Source of the DNA: Thermus sp. CCB_US3_UF1
GTDB lineage: Bacteria; Deinococcota; Deinococci; Deinococcales; Thermaceae
Length of the DNA: 64,000 nucleotides
Direction: 5' to 3'
NCBI RefSeq assembly: GCF_000236585.1
Contig: NC_017278.1
Location: 2,046,001-2,110,000, forward strand
The notes beneath the pieces were generated by a model. The model searched no databases, was not told where the DNA came from, and saw only the letters and a program-made list of their open reading frames with translations. The first letter of the stretch is position 1; every line of letters starts with the position of its first letter. The position numbers and the translations under genes are program-made. Positions 38,874 to 46,850 of this stretch are shown one piece after another.

Positions 38874-39290
38874 ATGCGGCGCCTAGCGGCAGGCCTACTC
38901 CTCCTCCTGGCTCCGGCCTGGGCGGGAGGCCTGAGGTACGGCTTCCTGGGCTACCAGGGCGGATTCCAGGGGGGTGGGGGCGGTTTGGGCACGGTGCGGC
39001 TGGAGGGCCTCCCTTGGGCCTTCGGGGGGGAGGGGTATGGGGGAGCGGGCCAGCGGGGAGGGATTTTCTACACCGGGCCCCTCCTGCGGCTGGAAGGGGT
39101 CTACCTCCTTCCCCTCCTCGGCTTGGGCGGGGAGGAGCGGAACGGGGCCGGGGGGTTCCTGGTGGAGGTGGGGGTACGGGCCTTCTACTTCCCCCAGGGA
39201 ACCGGCCCCCTCCTGGGCCTGGGGCTGGGGTACGGCCTGGGTAGGGGCGGCCCCTACCTGCGCCTCCTCTTCGGGGGTGGAGCGCCATGA
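38874..39290 (+). CDS. small exported protein, possibly a beta-barrel outer-envelope protein
   Basis: A 138-residue protein. The signal peptide MRRLAAGLLLLLAPAWAGG is probably cleaved after AWA. The mature part is rich in Gly, Leu and Tyr with alternating hydrophobic residues and repeated Gly turns (GLRYGFLGYQGGF, LLGLGLGYGLGRGGPYLRLLF). These look like transmembrane beta hairpins, so a small barrel is possible; I do not recognise a named family. It is the first gene of an operon with a membrane protein (4-nt overlap) and a winged-helix regulator. Confidence 0.65.
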   Translation: MRRLAAGLLLLLAPAWAGGLRYGFLGYQGGFQGGGGGLGTVRLEGLPWAFGGEGYGGAGQRGGIFYTGPLLRLEGVYLLPLLGLGGEERNGAGGFLVEVGVRAFYFPQGTGPLLGLGLGYGLGRGGPYLRLLFGGGAP

Positions 39291-39844
39291 GGGAGGTGAG
39301 GGAGGAAGCCAAGCGCCTCCTCCGGGCGGCCCAGGAAGCCGAGGCCCAGGGCCAGCTCCGCCTGGCCCTGCTGGACGGGTGGTTGCCCCTGGTCTGGGGC
39401 GGGGTTTTCGCCCTAGGGCACGCCCTAAGCGCGGCCAACCCCCTGTGGGCCAAGGGGTTCTGGTCCTTGGCTGCTCCCCTGGCCACCCTGCTCACCTTCT
39501 ACCTGGGTTTCCGGCAGGGGACCTGGGTGGCCAGCGAGCGAGGCCTCCAGACCTTTGCCCTTTGGGGGCTTCTCACCCTCTTCGCCCTCTTGCACTGGCT
39601 TCCCCTCCTGCCCCCCAAGGGGGTGGCCGGCCAGAGCTTCCTGGTGAGCCTGGCGGCCTTCGGCTTGGCCTTCACCGGGGTCCTCTGGCGGGCCTGGGGG
39701 GTGGTGGGGGCGGGGCTTGGGCTTTTCCTCCTGGACCTCCTCCTCTTCCGCCTCCTTCCCCAGGCCTTCCATCCAGGGATGGCCCTGGCCGGCCTCCTGG
39801 CCCTGGTCTACGGAGCGGCATGGCGCCGGCGCTGGACCCCCTGA
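39287..39844 (+). CDS. membrane protein of unknown function
   Basis: A 185-residue protein. The N-terminal helix, MREVREEAKRLLRAAQEAEAQG, is soluble and charged. About five to six transmembrane segments follow (about 30-50, 58-76, 88-104, 117-132, 135-152, 158-178). The N-terminus resembles short regions found before membrane domains partnered with PadR- or winged-helix regulators. It overlaps genes on both sides, so it is tightly coupled. Confidence 0.7.
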   Translation: MREVREEAKRLLRAAQEAEAQGQLRLALLDGWLPLVWGGVFALGHALSAANPLWAKGFWSLAAPLATLLTFYLGFRQGTWVASERGLQTFALWGLLTLFALLHWLPLLPPKGVAGQSFLVSLAAFGLAFTGVLWRAWGVVGAGLGLFLLDLLLFRLLPQAFHPGMALAGLLALVYGAAWRRRWTP

Positions 39845-40125
39845 TCCACCAGGAAACCCGGCTCCGCCTGATGGCCCTCCTGGCCGGCCTGGGGGAGGGG
39901 GTGCGGGTGGAGTTCGGCTGGCTGAAGGAGGCCCTGGGCCTCACGGAGGGCAACCTTTCCAGCCACCTGCAGAGGCTGGAGGAGGGGGGGTATGTGGGGG
40001 TGGAGAAGGGCTACCAGGGCCGCCGGCCCAGGACCTGGGTGTGGCTCACCCCGAGGGGCCTCGAGGCCTACCGCGCCTACCGGGCCCTCCTCCTGGAGAT
40101 CCTGAAGGACGGGGGGGCAGGGTAG
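39820..40125 (+). CDS. winged-helix transcriptional regulator
   Basis: A 101-residue protein beginning MAPALDPLIHQETRLRLMALL. A winged helix-turn-helix is clear: LKEALGLTEGNLSSHLQRLEEGGYVGVEKGYQGRRPRTWVWLTPRGLEAY is the PF13601-type recognition helix and wing, at about 35-86. It is encoded 25 nt inside the end of the membrane-protein gene. The likely target is the operon's own promoter, where a perfect dyad lies at 38839-38853. This regulator class usually responds to conditions sensed elsewhere and lacks a ligand domain. Confidence 0.85.
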   Translation: MAPALDPLIHQETRLRLMALLAGLGEGVRVEFGWLKEALGLTEGNLSSHLQRLEEGGYVGVEKGYQGRRPRTWVWLTPRGLEAYRAYRALLLEILKDGGAG

Positions 40126-40130
40126 GGGCT

Positions 40131-40136
40131 TAAAAT
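40131..40136 (+). promoter_or_regulatory. leaderless -10 box of pilD
   Basis: TAAAAT followed by 6 nt (CTCCCC) and the ATG at 40143. Confidence 0.55.
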
Positions 40137-40142
40137 CTCCCC

Positions 40143-41213
40143 ATGTGGCCCCTTTTCGCCCTGGTCCTAGGCCTCCTGGTGGGCTCCTTCCTCAACGTGG
40201 TGATCGGGCGGTTGCCTAAGGGAAAGTCCATCCTCTTTCCCCCTTCCCACTGCCCCCAGTGCGGCCACCGCCTGGGCCCTTCCGACCTCATCCCCCTCCT
40301 CTCCTACCTCTTCTTGCGGGGGCGGTGCCGCTACTGCGGGAAGCCCATCCCCCTCCGCTACCCCCTGGTGGAGGGGCTTACCGGGGGGCTTTTCCTCCTC
40401 GCCGCCCTCTTCTACCCCCCCTCCCTCGAGGCCTTCCTGGTCTTCGCCTTCCTGGCCTTCCTGGTGGCCCTCGCCTTCATTGACCTAGACACCTACGAGC
40501 TACCGGATGGGCTCACCTATGGCCTCCTGGGGCTTGGCCTCCTCTTTGCCTATGCCCTCGCCTTTCCCCTTCCCTTCCCCGAGGCCCTGGACGGGGCCCT
40601 GATGGCCGCCGGGGGGCTAGGCCTGGTCGCCGGGTACGGGGGGCTTTTCCTCAGGCGCTTCCGGGAAGGGAAGGCCGAGGTGCCCGTGGGCCCCCACCAG
40701 GTGCACATGGCCGCCCTCTTGGGCCTCCTCCTGGGGCCGGGGGTGGGGATGGCCCTAGCCTTCCTAAGCTGGGCCCTTTCCGCCCGCACAGGGAGGCCCG
40801 TGGTCCTCCCCGACCGCCTCACCCTCCCCCTCCTCCCCCTGGCCCTTCTCCTCACCCCCCTTCTCGGCCTTTCCCCCCTCGAGGCCTTAAGGGGAAGCCT
40901 CCTGGCCGCCGGGGGGCTCGCCCTGGCCGGGGGGCTTTACTGGGCCTTCCGCACCCTCCCCGAAGGGGAAGAGGAGGAGGAGCCCGTGGCCATGGGCTAT
41001 GGGGACGTGAAGCTCTTGGGGGCCCTAGGGGCCTGGCTTGGGGCCTACAGCTTCCTGGCCCTTTTCCTCGGGGTCTTCGCCGGGGCCTTCCTGGGCCTAC
41101 TCCTTCGGCAACGGAAGCTTCCCTTTGGCCCCTACCTGGCCCTTGGGGGGGTGGTGGCCTTCTTCTTTGGCGAGGGCCTTTGGCGGGCCTACCTGGCCTG
41201 GCTCGGGCTATAG
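40143..41213 (+). CDS. pilD: prepilin peptidase
   Basis: A 356-residue A24 leader peptidase and N-methyltransferase for type IV pilins, membrane-embedded with about eight helices. It has the two zinc-like cysteine pairs CPQCGH and CRYCGK (about 39-64). The two catalytic aspartates are in IDLDTYELPD (about 116) and GYGDVKLLG (about 285). It is longer than many PilD proteins because of an extended middle region with extra helices. In Thermus, PilD is required for pili, twitching and DNA uptake; the ComM-like gene in this window fits the same competence theme. Confidence 0.95.
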   Translation: MWPLFALVLGLLVGSFLNVVIGRLPKGKSILFPPSHCPQCGHRLGPSDLIPLLSYLFLRGRCRYCGKPIPLRYPLVEGLTGGLFLLAALFYPPSLEAFLVFAFLAFLVALAFIDLDTYELPDGLTYGLLGLGLLFAYALAFPLPFPEALDGALMAAGGLGLVAGYGGLFLRRFREGKAEVPVGPHQVHMAALLGLLLGPGVGMALAFLSWALSARTGRPVVLPDRLTLPLLPLALLLTPLLGLSPLEALRGSLLAAGGLALAGGLYWAFRTLPEGEEEEEPVAMGYGDVKLLGALGAWLGAYSFLALFLGVFAGAFLGLLLRQRKLPFGPYLALGGVVAFFFGEGLWRAYLAWLGL

Positions 41214-41221
41214 TGGGGGGC

Positions 41222-42163
41222 GTGGAAGGGAAGTCCCTAGGCGAAGCCCTGGGGGAGGTCCTGGCCCGTCGCCGCAGCGTCCGCCGCTTCAAGCCCCTCC
41301 CCATTCCCCAAGAAGACCTGGAAAGGCTCCTTTTCGCCCTGCAGCGGGCCCCCACGGACGCCAGCGCCCAGCTGTACACCGCCATCCGGGTCCGGGACCC
41401 GGGGCTGCGGGAGAGGGTGGCGCGGCTTTCTGGGGACCAGGAGCACATCCGGCAGGCGGCGGAGTTCTTCGTCTTCCTGGCCGACGTGCACCGCCTGGAA
41501 AGGCTTCTCGCCCACCGGGGGGAGAGGATGGCCCGCTGGCCCAGGACCGCCCTCCATTTCGCCATCCTGGACGCGGGCCTGGCCGCCGCCTACCTGGCCC
41601 TCACCGCCGAGGCCCTGGGGTATGGGGTCTGCTTCATCGGCGGGGTGCTGAACGGGGTGGGGGAGCTGGTGGACCTCCTCGGCCTGCCCCCGAGGGTCCT
41701 GCCCGTGGTGGGCCTGGCCGTGGGGATACCGGACGAGGAGGGCCCACCACGGCCCAGGCTGCCCCGGGGGCTGGTGGTCCACGAGGACCGTTACCGCCCC
41801 TACACCCCGGAGGACCTCGAGGCCGCCTACGGGGCCATGGCCCCCTACAGCCGGGTGGGGGACTGGGGCCGGGTCTTAAGGCGCTACTTCGCCCAGGGGG
41901 GGACCATGGAGGAGCGGGAAGGGCCTTACGGCCGCACCCTGGCCCGCCAGGGCCTAGACCCCGACCTGCCGACGGGAGCGGCCTTTTACTCCCTAGGGGC
42001 CCTTTTGGAGGAAGCCCTGGCCGAGGCCCAGGGCGTCCTCTTCCGCCCAGGCGAAGCCTGGCTGGAGCGGGAAACCGAGGCCTTCCGCGGGGAAGGGAAG
42101 CCGGCAGAAGCCCTGCTCACCGCCTTGCGCAAGGCCCGGGGAGAGGTTTCGGACTGGCCCTAA
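41222..42163 (+). CDS. NfsA-like nitroreductase-family protein
   Basis: A 313-residue FMN-dependent oxidoreductase. The N-terminal part has RRRSVRRFKPLPIPQEDLERLLFALQRAPTDAS (FMN phosphate binding, about 14-46). The middle has AYLALTAEALGYGVCFIGG and LPVVGLAVGIPDE. A C-terminal stretch of about 90 residues extends beyond the core. I chose the GTG at 41222 because TATAGT (41209-41214) sits 7 nt before it. A GTG at 41213 inside the pilD stop is the alternative. It likely reduces quinones or nitro compounds with NAD(P)H. Confidence 0.82.
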   Translation: MEGKSLGEALGEVLARRRSVRRFKPLPIPQEDLERLLFALQRAPTDASAQLYTAIRVRDPGLRERVARLSGDQEHIRQAAEFFVFLADVHRLERLLAHRGERMARWPRTALHFAILDAGLAAAYLALTAEALGYGVCFIGGVLNGVGELVDLLGLPPRVLPVVGLAVGIPDEEGPPRPRLPRGLVVHEDRYRPYTPEDLEAAYGAMAPYSRVGDWGRVLRRYFAQGGTMEEREGPYGRTLARQGLDPDLPTGAAFYSLGALLEEALAEAQGVLFRPGEAWLERETEAFRGEGKPAEALLTALRKARGEVSDWP

Positions 42164-42164
42164 G

Positions 42165-42965
42165 CTATTTCCGGGCCTCCTGCGGGGGCCTTCTTGCCCC
42201 CCGGTAGGCCTTCTGGTAGTGGGGGGCGAGGAGGCTCTCGATGACCACCCGGCTCCCGTAGCTGCTGGCGTGGGCGAACACCCCCCGGCCCAGGTAGAGG
42301 CCCACGTGGTCCACCTCCTTGCCGCCGAAGCTGAAGAAGACCAGATCCCCGGGCCTTAGGTCCTCCACGGGAAGGAGGGCCCCGTACTGTTCCCGGGTGG
42401 TGCGGGGCAGGGCCACCCCCAGCTCGGCGTAGACCTGGGCCACAAAGGCCGAGCAGTCCAAGGCGGTGGGGGAGGCCGCCCCGTACTTGTAGGGCACCCC
42501 CAGGTAGCGGAGCACGATCCGCAAAAGGGGGTTCTCCGGGTCGTAATCCTCCTTGTCCCCTGGGGCCTCCTGCGTCCGCCCCTCCCTGTACAAGCCCCCT
42601 TCCTGGGGGGAGGAGGCCCTTGGCGGAAGGCGCAGGACCTGCCCCACCTTAAGCTCCGGGGAAGGGAGGCCGTTGAGGCGCATCAGCTCCTCCACCGTGG
42701 TCCCGTAGCGCCGGGCCAAGGAGAAGAGGGTGTCCCCAGGGGCCACCACGTGGGTGGCCTCGAGGGCGCGCACGCGCAGGACCTGCCCGGGCTGGATGAG
42801 GAAGTTCTCCAGCCCATTGAGGCGCATGAGGGCCTCCACCGTGGTCCCGTAGCGCCGGGCGATGGCAAAAAGGGTGTCCCCGGGGGCCACGGTATGGGTC
42901 TCCTCCTGGGCGGGTTGGGCCAAGGCCAGGAAGAGGAGGAAGGCCAGGGCGGAAAGCCGGGGCAT
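42165..42965 (-). CDS. LysM-NlpC/P60 cell-wall hydrolase
   Basis: A 266-residue exported protein. The signal peptide [20 protein letters not shown] is followed by two LysM repeats at about 24-66 and 70-113 ([29 protein letters not shown] and its near copy). After a linker, an NlpC/P60 domain occupies about 145-255. Its catalytic cysteine is in [15 protein letters not shown] and its histidine in [11 protein letters not shown]. It probably cleaves peptidoglycan stem peptides. TAGAAT at 42972-42977 is 6 nt before the ATG. Confidence 0.93.
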   Translation of the reverse strand: MPRLSALAFLLFLALAQPAQEETHTVAPGDTLFAIARRYGTTVEALMRLNGLENFLIQPGQVLRVRALEATHVVAPGDTLFSLARRYGTTVEELMRLNGLPSPELKVGQVLRLPPRASSPQEGGLYREGRTQEAPGDKEDYDPENPLLRIVLRYLGVPYKYGAASPTALDCSAFVAQVYAELGVALPRTTREQYGALLPVEDLRPGDLVFFSFGGKEVDHVGLYLGRGVFAHASSYGSRVVIESLLAPHYQKAYRGARRPPQEARK

Positions 42966-43015
42966 AGGGCCATTCTACCCGGGCCACCCCCTTGGCCTAG
43001 GGCCCGGGGGTGTGC

Positions 43016-43021
43016 TAGAAT
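43016..43021 (+). promoter_or_regulatory. -10 box of tRNA-Trp
   Basis: TAGAAT, with TTGGCC at 42992-42997 as a possible -35 (18-nt spacer); the tRNA begins 11 nt downstream. Confidence 0.55.
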
Positions 43022-43032
43022 CCCCAAGGCGG

Positions 43033-43108
43033 GGGCCGTTAGCTCAACTGGCAGAGCACCGGTCTCCAAAACCGGGGGTTGGAGGTTCGAGTCCTTCACG
43101 GCCCGCCA
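43033..43108 (+). tRNA. tRNA-Trp (anticodon CCA)
   Basis: A 76-nt cloverleaf. The acceptor GGGCCGT pairs with ACGGCCC, the discriminator is G and CCA is encoded. The anticodon stem CCGGT/ACCGG holds loop CTCCAAA, giving anticodon CCA. The T arm is GGAGGTTCGAGTCCTTC. Confidence 0.96.
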
Positions 43109-43111
43109 GAT

Positions 43112-43132
43112 GGCCCTTCGGGGCCTTTTTTT
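43112..43132 (+). terminator. terminator of tRNA-Trp
   Basis: Stem GGCCC/GGGCC with a UUCG tetraloop and a seven-T run that ends directly at the next gene's ATG. Confidence 0.85.
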
Positions 43133-43831
43133 ATGGGAGCGTACCAGGTCTTGATCGTGGGTGCCGGCTTCGCCGGCAGCGAGGCCGCCTACCGGCTGGC
43201 GCAAAGGGGGGTGCGGGTGGGCCTCCTCACCCAGAGCCTGGACTCGGTGATGATGCCCTTCCTGCCCCCTACCCCCCCCTTCCCCCCAGGAAGCCTCTTG
43301 GAGGGGGCCTATGACCCCCAGGACCCCAGGGTCTGGGCCTTCCACGCCCGGGCCAAGTACTTCCTGGAGGGGGAGCCCCGCCTTCACCTCTTCCAGGCCA
43401 CGGCCACGGGCCTCCTCCTAGAGGGGGAAAGGGCGGTAGGGGTGACCACCTGGGAAGGGCCTTCCGTGCGGGCCGAGCGGGTGGTCCTGGCGGTGGGAAG
43501 TTTCCTGGGGAGCACCCTGCGGATGGGGGCGGTGGAGGAGGAGGCGGGCCGGCTCTCCGAGGCCAGCTACCCCGACCTCTTCGCCCACCTCCAGGAGCTG
43601 GGGTTCCGCTTCCAGGTACGGGAGGGGGAGGTGCCGGAAACCCCCTCCACCCCGGGGTACCGGGTGCGCTACCACGCCTTCCTCCCCGAGGAGTGGGAGG
43701 AGGCCACCTTCCGCCTACGGCGCCTTGGGGGGCTTTACGCCGTGGGGCTTTGCGTCCGGGAGGGCCCCTACGCCCTCATGAGCCAGGAAGGCCTGCGCCT
43801 GGCGGAGCACCTTCTCCATGAGCTTGGGTAA
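43133..43831 (+). CDS. GidA-related FAD-binding protein
   Basis: A 232-residue flavoprotein with an N-terminal FAD motif VLIVGAGFAGSEAAYRLAQRG (about 6-26). The second part reads VVLAVGSFLGSTLRMGAV, and the protein ends with LYAVGLCVREGPYALMSQEG, resembling the FAD domain of MnmG/TrmFO without the tRNA-binding C-terminal domains. Length and sequence fit the GidA-related protein of T. thermophilus HB8 whose structure is known. Its function is unproven; tRNA modification is possible. The ATG follows the T-run of the tRNA-Trp terminator directly. Confidence 0.85.
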   Translation: MGAYQVLIVGAGFAGSEAAYRLAQRGVRVGLLTQSLDSVMMPFLPPTPPFPPGSLLEGAYDPQDPRVWAFHARAKYFLEGEPRLHLFQATATGLLLEGERAVGVTTWEGPSVRAERVVLAVGSFLGSTLRMGAVEEEAGRLSEASYPDLFAHLQELGFRFQVREGEVPETPSTPGYRVRYHAFLPEEWEEATFRLRRLGGLYAVGLCVREGPYALMSQEGLRLAEHLLHELG

Positions 43832-44719
43832 GGGCTTTTGCCCTGGCTCCTCCCCTTCCCCGTCCCAAAGGGCCCCGTAGACGGCCACCCTAAGCCGCCG
43901 GTGGGTGAGGGCGTGGACCACCTGGCCCAAGGGGCGGGGCTCCACCCCCAGGGCCTTGGCCCTTGCCTCCAGCTCCCCTTCCGGGAAGAGGGGGACCCCA
44001 TAAAGCCCGGGGAAACGCCCCTCCAGGCGCTCCAGGTAAACCCCCTTGCGCCCCCGGAGGACCAGGGCGGCCAGGCGCTCCTCGAGGACCCGGCGCCTTC
44101 GCGGCCTGGGGTAACGGGCCGCTTCCCCCTGGCCCTGGCAGAAAGGCGCCAGGGGACAGGAGGGGCAAAGGGGGGCCTTGGGCAAGCAGACCGTGGCCCC
44201 CAGCTCCATGAGGGCCTGGTTCCACTCCCCTGGGTCCACCCCCTGGGGCAAGAGGCCCTGGGCCAGGAGGCGGAGCTCCTTGGGGGAAGGGTCCTCCTGG
44301 GCGAAGAGCCGGGCCAGGACCCGACGCACGTTCCCGTCCACCGCCGCCACCCGCTCCCCAAAGGCCATGGAGGCCACGGCCGCCGCGGTATAAGGGCCCA
44401 GGCCGGGAAGCCTCACCAGCGCGGCGTAGGTGCGGGGCAGGTCCCCCTGCTGGCAGGCCAGGCGGTGGAGGTAGAGGGCCCGGCGGTAGTACCCCGCCCC
44501 CTGCCACACCCGGAGCACCTCCTCCAGGGGGGCCTCGCCCAGGGCCTTCAGGGTGGGGAAACGCTCCAGGAAGCGGTGGTAGTAGGGGATGGCCTGGGCG
44601 GTGCGGGTCTGCTGCAGGAGCACCTCGGAGACCAGGATGCGGTAGGGGTCCTTCTCCCCCCGCCAGGGCAGGAGGCGGGCGTGGGCCCGGTACCAAAGGA
44701 GGAGGGCTTCGGCCAGCAC
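43715..44719 (-). CDS. mutY: A/G-specific adenine DNA glycosylase
   Basis: A 334-residue base-excision repair enzyme removing A opposite 8-oxoG. It has the catalytic glutamate in LVSEVLLQQTRTAQ, the helix-hairpin-helix LPGLGPYTAAAV with catalytic Asp in VDGNVRRVLAR, and the 4Fe-4S ligands CLPKAPLCPSCPLAPFC (CX6CX2CX5C). The C-terminal domain has the 8-oxoG recognition segment VVHALTHRRLRVAVYG. It starts at GTG 44719, just after the CoA-binding gene. The last 117 nt overlap the convergent flavoprotein gene; the conserved part ends near PKLMEKVL, inside that overlap. Confidence 0.93.
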   Translation of the reverse strand: MLAEALLLWYRAHARLLPWRGEKDPYRILVSEVLLQQTRTAQAIPYYHRFLERFPTLKALGEAPLEEVLRVWQGAGYYRRALYLHRLACQQGDLPRTYAALVRLPGLGPYTAAAVASMAFGERVAAVDGNVRRVLARLFAQEDPSPKELRLLAQGLLPQGVDPGEWNQALMELGATVCLPKAPLCPSCPLAPFCQGQGEAARYPRPRRRRVLEERLAALVLRGRKGVYLERLEGRFPGLYGVPLFPEGELEARAKALGVEPRPLGQVVHALTHRRLRVAVYGALWDGEGEEPGQKPLPKLMEKVLRQAQAFLAHEGVGALPDAKPHGVKPPKAP

Positions 44720-44723
44720 AGGG

Positions 44724-45131
44724 TTAGGGAAAAAGGCGCCGGTGCTCCACCATGAGGCAGCGGTCGGCCACCAGGGGGATGCCCGCCTCGCGCAAGGCCG
44801 CCTCAAAGCCCGGGTGGCGGATCCCCGACTGGAGCCACACCAGGCCCGGGCGCAGGGCCAGGACCTCCTCCAGGTGGTCCATGAGGGCCTCCGGGGGGCG
44901 GAAGACGTCCAGGAGGTCCACGGGTTCCCCAAGCTCCCGCAGGCTCGCCACCACCCGCTCGCCAAAGAGCTCCTCCCCGGCGAAACGGGGGTTCACGGGC
45001 AGGATGCGGTAGCCCCGCTCCCAAAGGTATTTGGGCACGTAGTGGGCAGGGCGGCTAGGGTCCCTGTGGGCGCCCAATACGGCGATGGTCCGAGCCTTCT
45101 CCAGATATGCCCTGAGTTCACTGGCGTTCAT
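44724..45131 (-). CDS. CoA-binding protein (YccU type)
   Basis: A 135-residue Rossmann-fold CoA-binding protein. It begins MNASELRAYLEKARTIAVLGAH and has RPAHYVPKYLWERGYRILPVNP, DLLDVFRPPEAL and LVWLQSGIRHPGFE, the pattern of the CoA_binding_2 family and of the T. thermophilus protein of this type. The role in metabolism is unclear. It overlaps the nadE stop by 4 nt (ATGA), so it is part of the nitrilase-nadE operon. Confidence 0.88.
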   Translation of the reverse strand: MNASELRAYLEKARTIAVLGAHRDPSRPAHYVPKYLWERGYRILPVNPRFAGEELFGERVVASLRELGEPVDLLDVFRPPEALMDHLEEVLALRPGLVWLQSGIRHPGFEAALREAGIPLVADRCLMVEHRRLFP

Positions 45132-45973
45132 GGCCGGTAATCCAAGGGGCGCAGGTAAAACTCCCCGATGGCCGTGGAGGAGAGGAGGGCCACGGTGGGC
45201 AAGGCCCGCTTCCAATGGCTACGGTTCACCCGCTCCTTTACCCGCAGGACCTCCTCCTCGGTGTAACCCAGGCCCAGGATGTAGGCGTCGGGGTACCCCT
45301 TCAGGTAGTGCTCCAGGATCACGTCGGCCCGCAGGTAGCGCACCCCCAGGTCCCCTTCGTCCGTCTGGCCGGGGATGAGGTCGGCGGTGGGGACCTTCTT
45401 TACCACCACCTCCGGCACCCCCAGGTAGCGGGCCAGGCCCCAGACCTGGGTCTTGTACAGGTCCCCCAAGGGGTTTAGGGGAGGGGAGTCGTCCCCGTGC
45501 CAGGTGTAGTAGCCGAAAAGCCGTTCCGTCTTGTTCCCCGTGCCCAGGGGCAGGGCCCGGTAGGCCTCGGCCTTGTCAAAGAGGACCATCATCCGGGCCC
45601 GGGCCATGAGGTTGCCCTTGCGGTGGGGGGTGAGGCCGGGGGTCTTCTCCGCGTACCCCTCCACCATAGGGGTAATGTCCACCTCCTCCAGCTCCACCCC
45701 AAAGGTCCCCGCCACCAGGTAAGCGTGTTCCCGGGAAAGGGGGCTGGAGTCCCGGTGGGGCAGGAAGAGGGCGTGGACCCTATCGGGGCCCAGGGCCCGC
45801 ACGGCCAGGGCCAGGGTGGTGGCGGAGTCCACGCCCCCCGAGACCGCCACCAGGGCCCTCTCGTACCCCCGCCAGGCCAGCTCCTCCCGCAGGAAGCGGG
45901 TGAGGAAGTCCGCCACCAGGGGCCAGTTGAGTTCCAACACCTCCTGCGCCTTGGGGGCCTCAAGAATCCGCAT
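45128..45973 (-). CDS. nadE: NAD+ synthetase (synthetase domain only)
   Basis: A 281-residue PP-loop ATPase converting deamido-NAD+ to NAD+. The pyrophosphate motif is VAVSGGVDSATTLALAVRAL (about 42-61). Substrate motifs are GNLMARARMMVLFDKAEAYRAL, GTGNKTERLFGYYTWHGDD and PTADLIPGQTDE. It lacks the glutaminase domain found in large NadE proteins; a nitrilase-fold gene overlaps it by 14 nt upstream and probably supplies ammonia. Confidence 0.94.
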   Translation of the reverse strand: MRILEAPKAQEVLELNWPLVADFLTRFLREELAWRGYERALVAVSGGVDSATTLALAVRALGPDRVHALFLPHRDSSPLSREHAYLVAGTFGVELEEVDITPMVEGYAEKTPGLTPHRKGNLMARARMMVLFDKAEAYRALPLGTGNKTERLFGYYTWHGDDSPPLNPLGDLYKTQVWGLARYLGVPEVVVKKVPTADLIPGQTDEGDLGVRYLRADVILEHYLKGYPDAYILGLGYTEEEVLRVKERVNRSHWKRALPTVALLSSTAIGEFYLRPLDYRP

Positions 45974-46841
45974 GCTGCCTCCCGTTCAGCACCCGCTTTA
46001 GGTCGGGAAGGAGGAGGGGAAGGCCTGCCTCGAGGTCCGAAAGGAGCGGGCTGTCGTACCGCACCGGGGGGATCCTCTCCCGGTCCAGGTGGAAGAGGAG
46101 GGCCGCTTCCTCAAAGAGGGGGGCCTCGGCCAGAATCCGCCCCTCGGGGCCCACCACCAGGCTCCCCCCGCTCATGCCCTTGCCCGCCTCAAACCCCACC
46201 AGGCTAGCCAGGATCACGTAAAGCCCGTGCTCCGCCGCCACCGCCCGGGCCAGGGTGCGCCAGCGCTCCACGTTCTCCGGCCGCTCCCCCTGGAAGCCCC
46301 GGGCCGGGCTGGCCGAGGGCACGTAGATCACCTCCGCCCCGTCCAGGGCGGCGATGGCCGCGGTGACGGAGTGCCAGAAATCCTCGCAGATGAGGATGGC
46401 TGCCCGGCCAAAGCGGGTGGGGAAGGCCTCCACCCGCCGCCCCCGGGCCAGGTAGCGCTCCTCGTCAAAGACCCCATAGGTGGGCAGGAAGACCTTGCGG
46501 TGCACGTGGACGATGCGGTGGGGCAGCTCCAGGTAGGCGGCGCTGTTGTAGTAGGCCCCCTCGTCCCGCTCGTAAAAGCCCACCACCAGGTCCAAAAGGC
46601 CCAGGTCCTCCCAGCCCGCCTGTTGGTAGACCCCGGAGAGGAGCTCCAGAAGCTCAAAGCGGGTCAGGGCCAGCTCCCTAACCCCCCCCTGGAGGAAGTA
46701 GCCCGTAAGGGCCGCTTCGGGCAGGACCACCACCTCGGGGGCGTAGGGGCGGAGGGCCTTCAGGTGCTCGGCCAGGCGGGAGAGGTTCTCCCTAAGCCTC
46801 GCCTTCTCCGGCCGGAACTGGAGTAGGGCATGCCGGGCCAC
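45960..46841 (-). CDS. nitrilase-fold amidohydrolase, likely glutaminase partner of NadE
   Basis: A 293-residue carbon-nitrogen hydrolase. The catalytic triad is visible as Glu in VVLPEAALTGY (E42), Lys in HVHRKVFLPTYGVFDE and Cys in AAILICEDFWHSV. The CEDFW context resembles the amidase domain of glutamine-dependent NAD synthetases more than beta-ureidopropionase or cyanide nitrilases. It starts at GTG 46841, with TAGGAT at 46848-46853 6 nt before. Overlap with nadE supports a two-subunit enzyme. Confidence 0.85.
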   Translation of the reverse strand: MARHALLQFRPEKARLRENLSRLAEHLKALRPYAPEVVVLPEAALTGYFLQGGVRELALTRFELLELLSGVYQQAGWEDLGLLDLVVGFYERDEGAYYNSAAYLELPHRIVHVHRKVFLPTYGVFDEERYLARGRRVEAFPTRFGRAAILICEDFWHSVTAAIAALDGAEVIYVPSASPARGFQGERPENVERWRTLARAVAAEHGLYVILASLVGFEAGKGMSGGSLVVGPEGRILAEAPLFEEAALLFHLDRERIPPVRYDSPLLSDLEAGLPLLLPDLKRVLNGRQHADS

Positions 46842-46850
46842 GCCCTTATC

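Noticed and set aside
41180-41221. ATG at 41180 as start of the nitroreductase
   Set aside because: It would lie inside pilD coding sequence, and TATAGT at 41209 positions a leaderless start at 41222.
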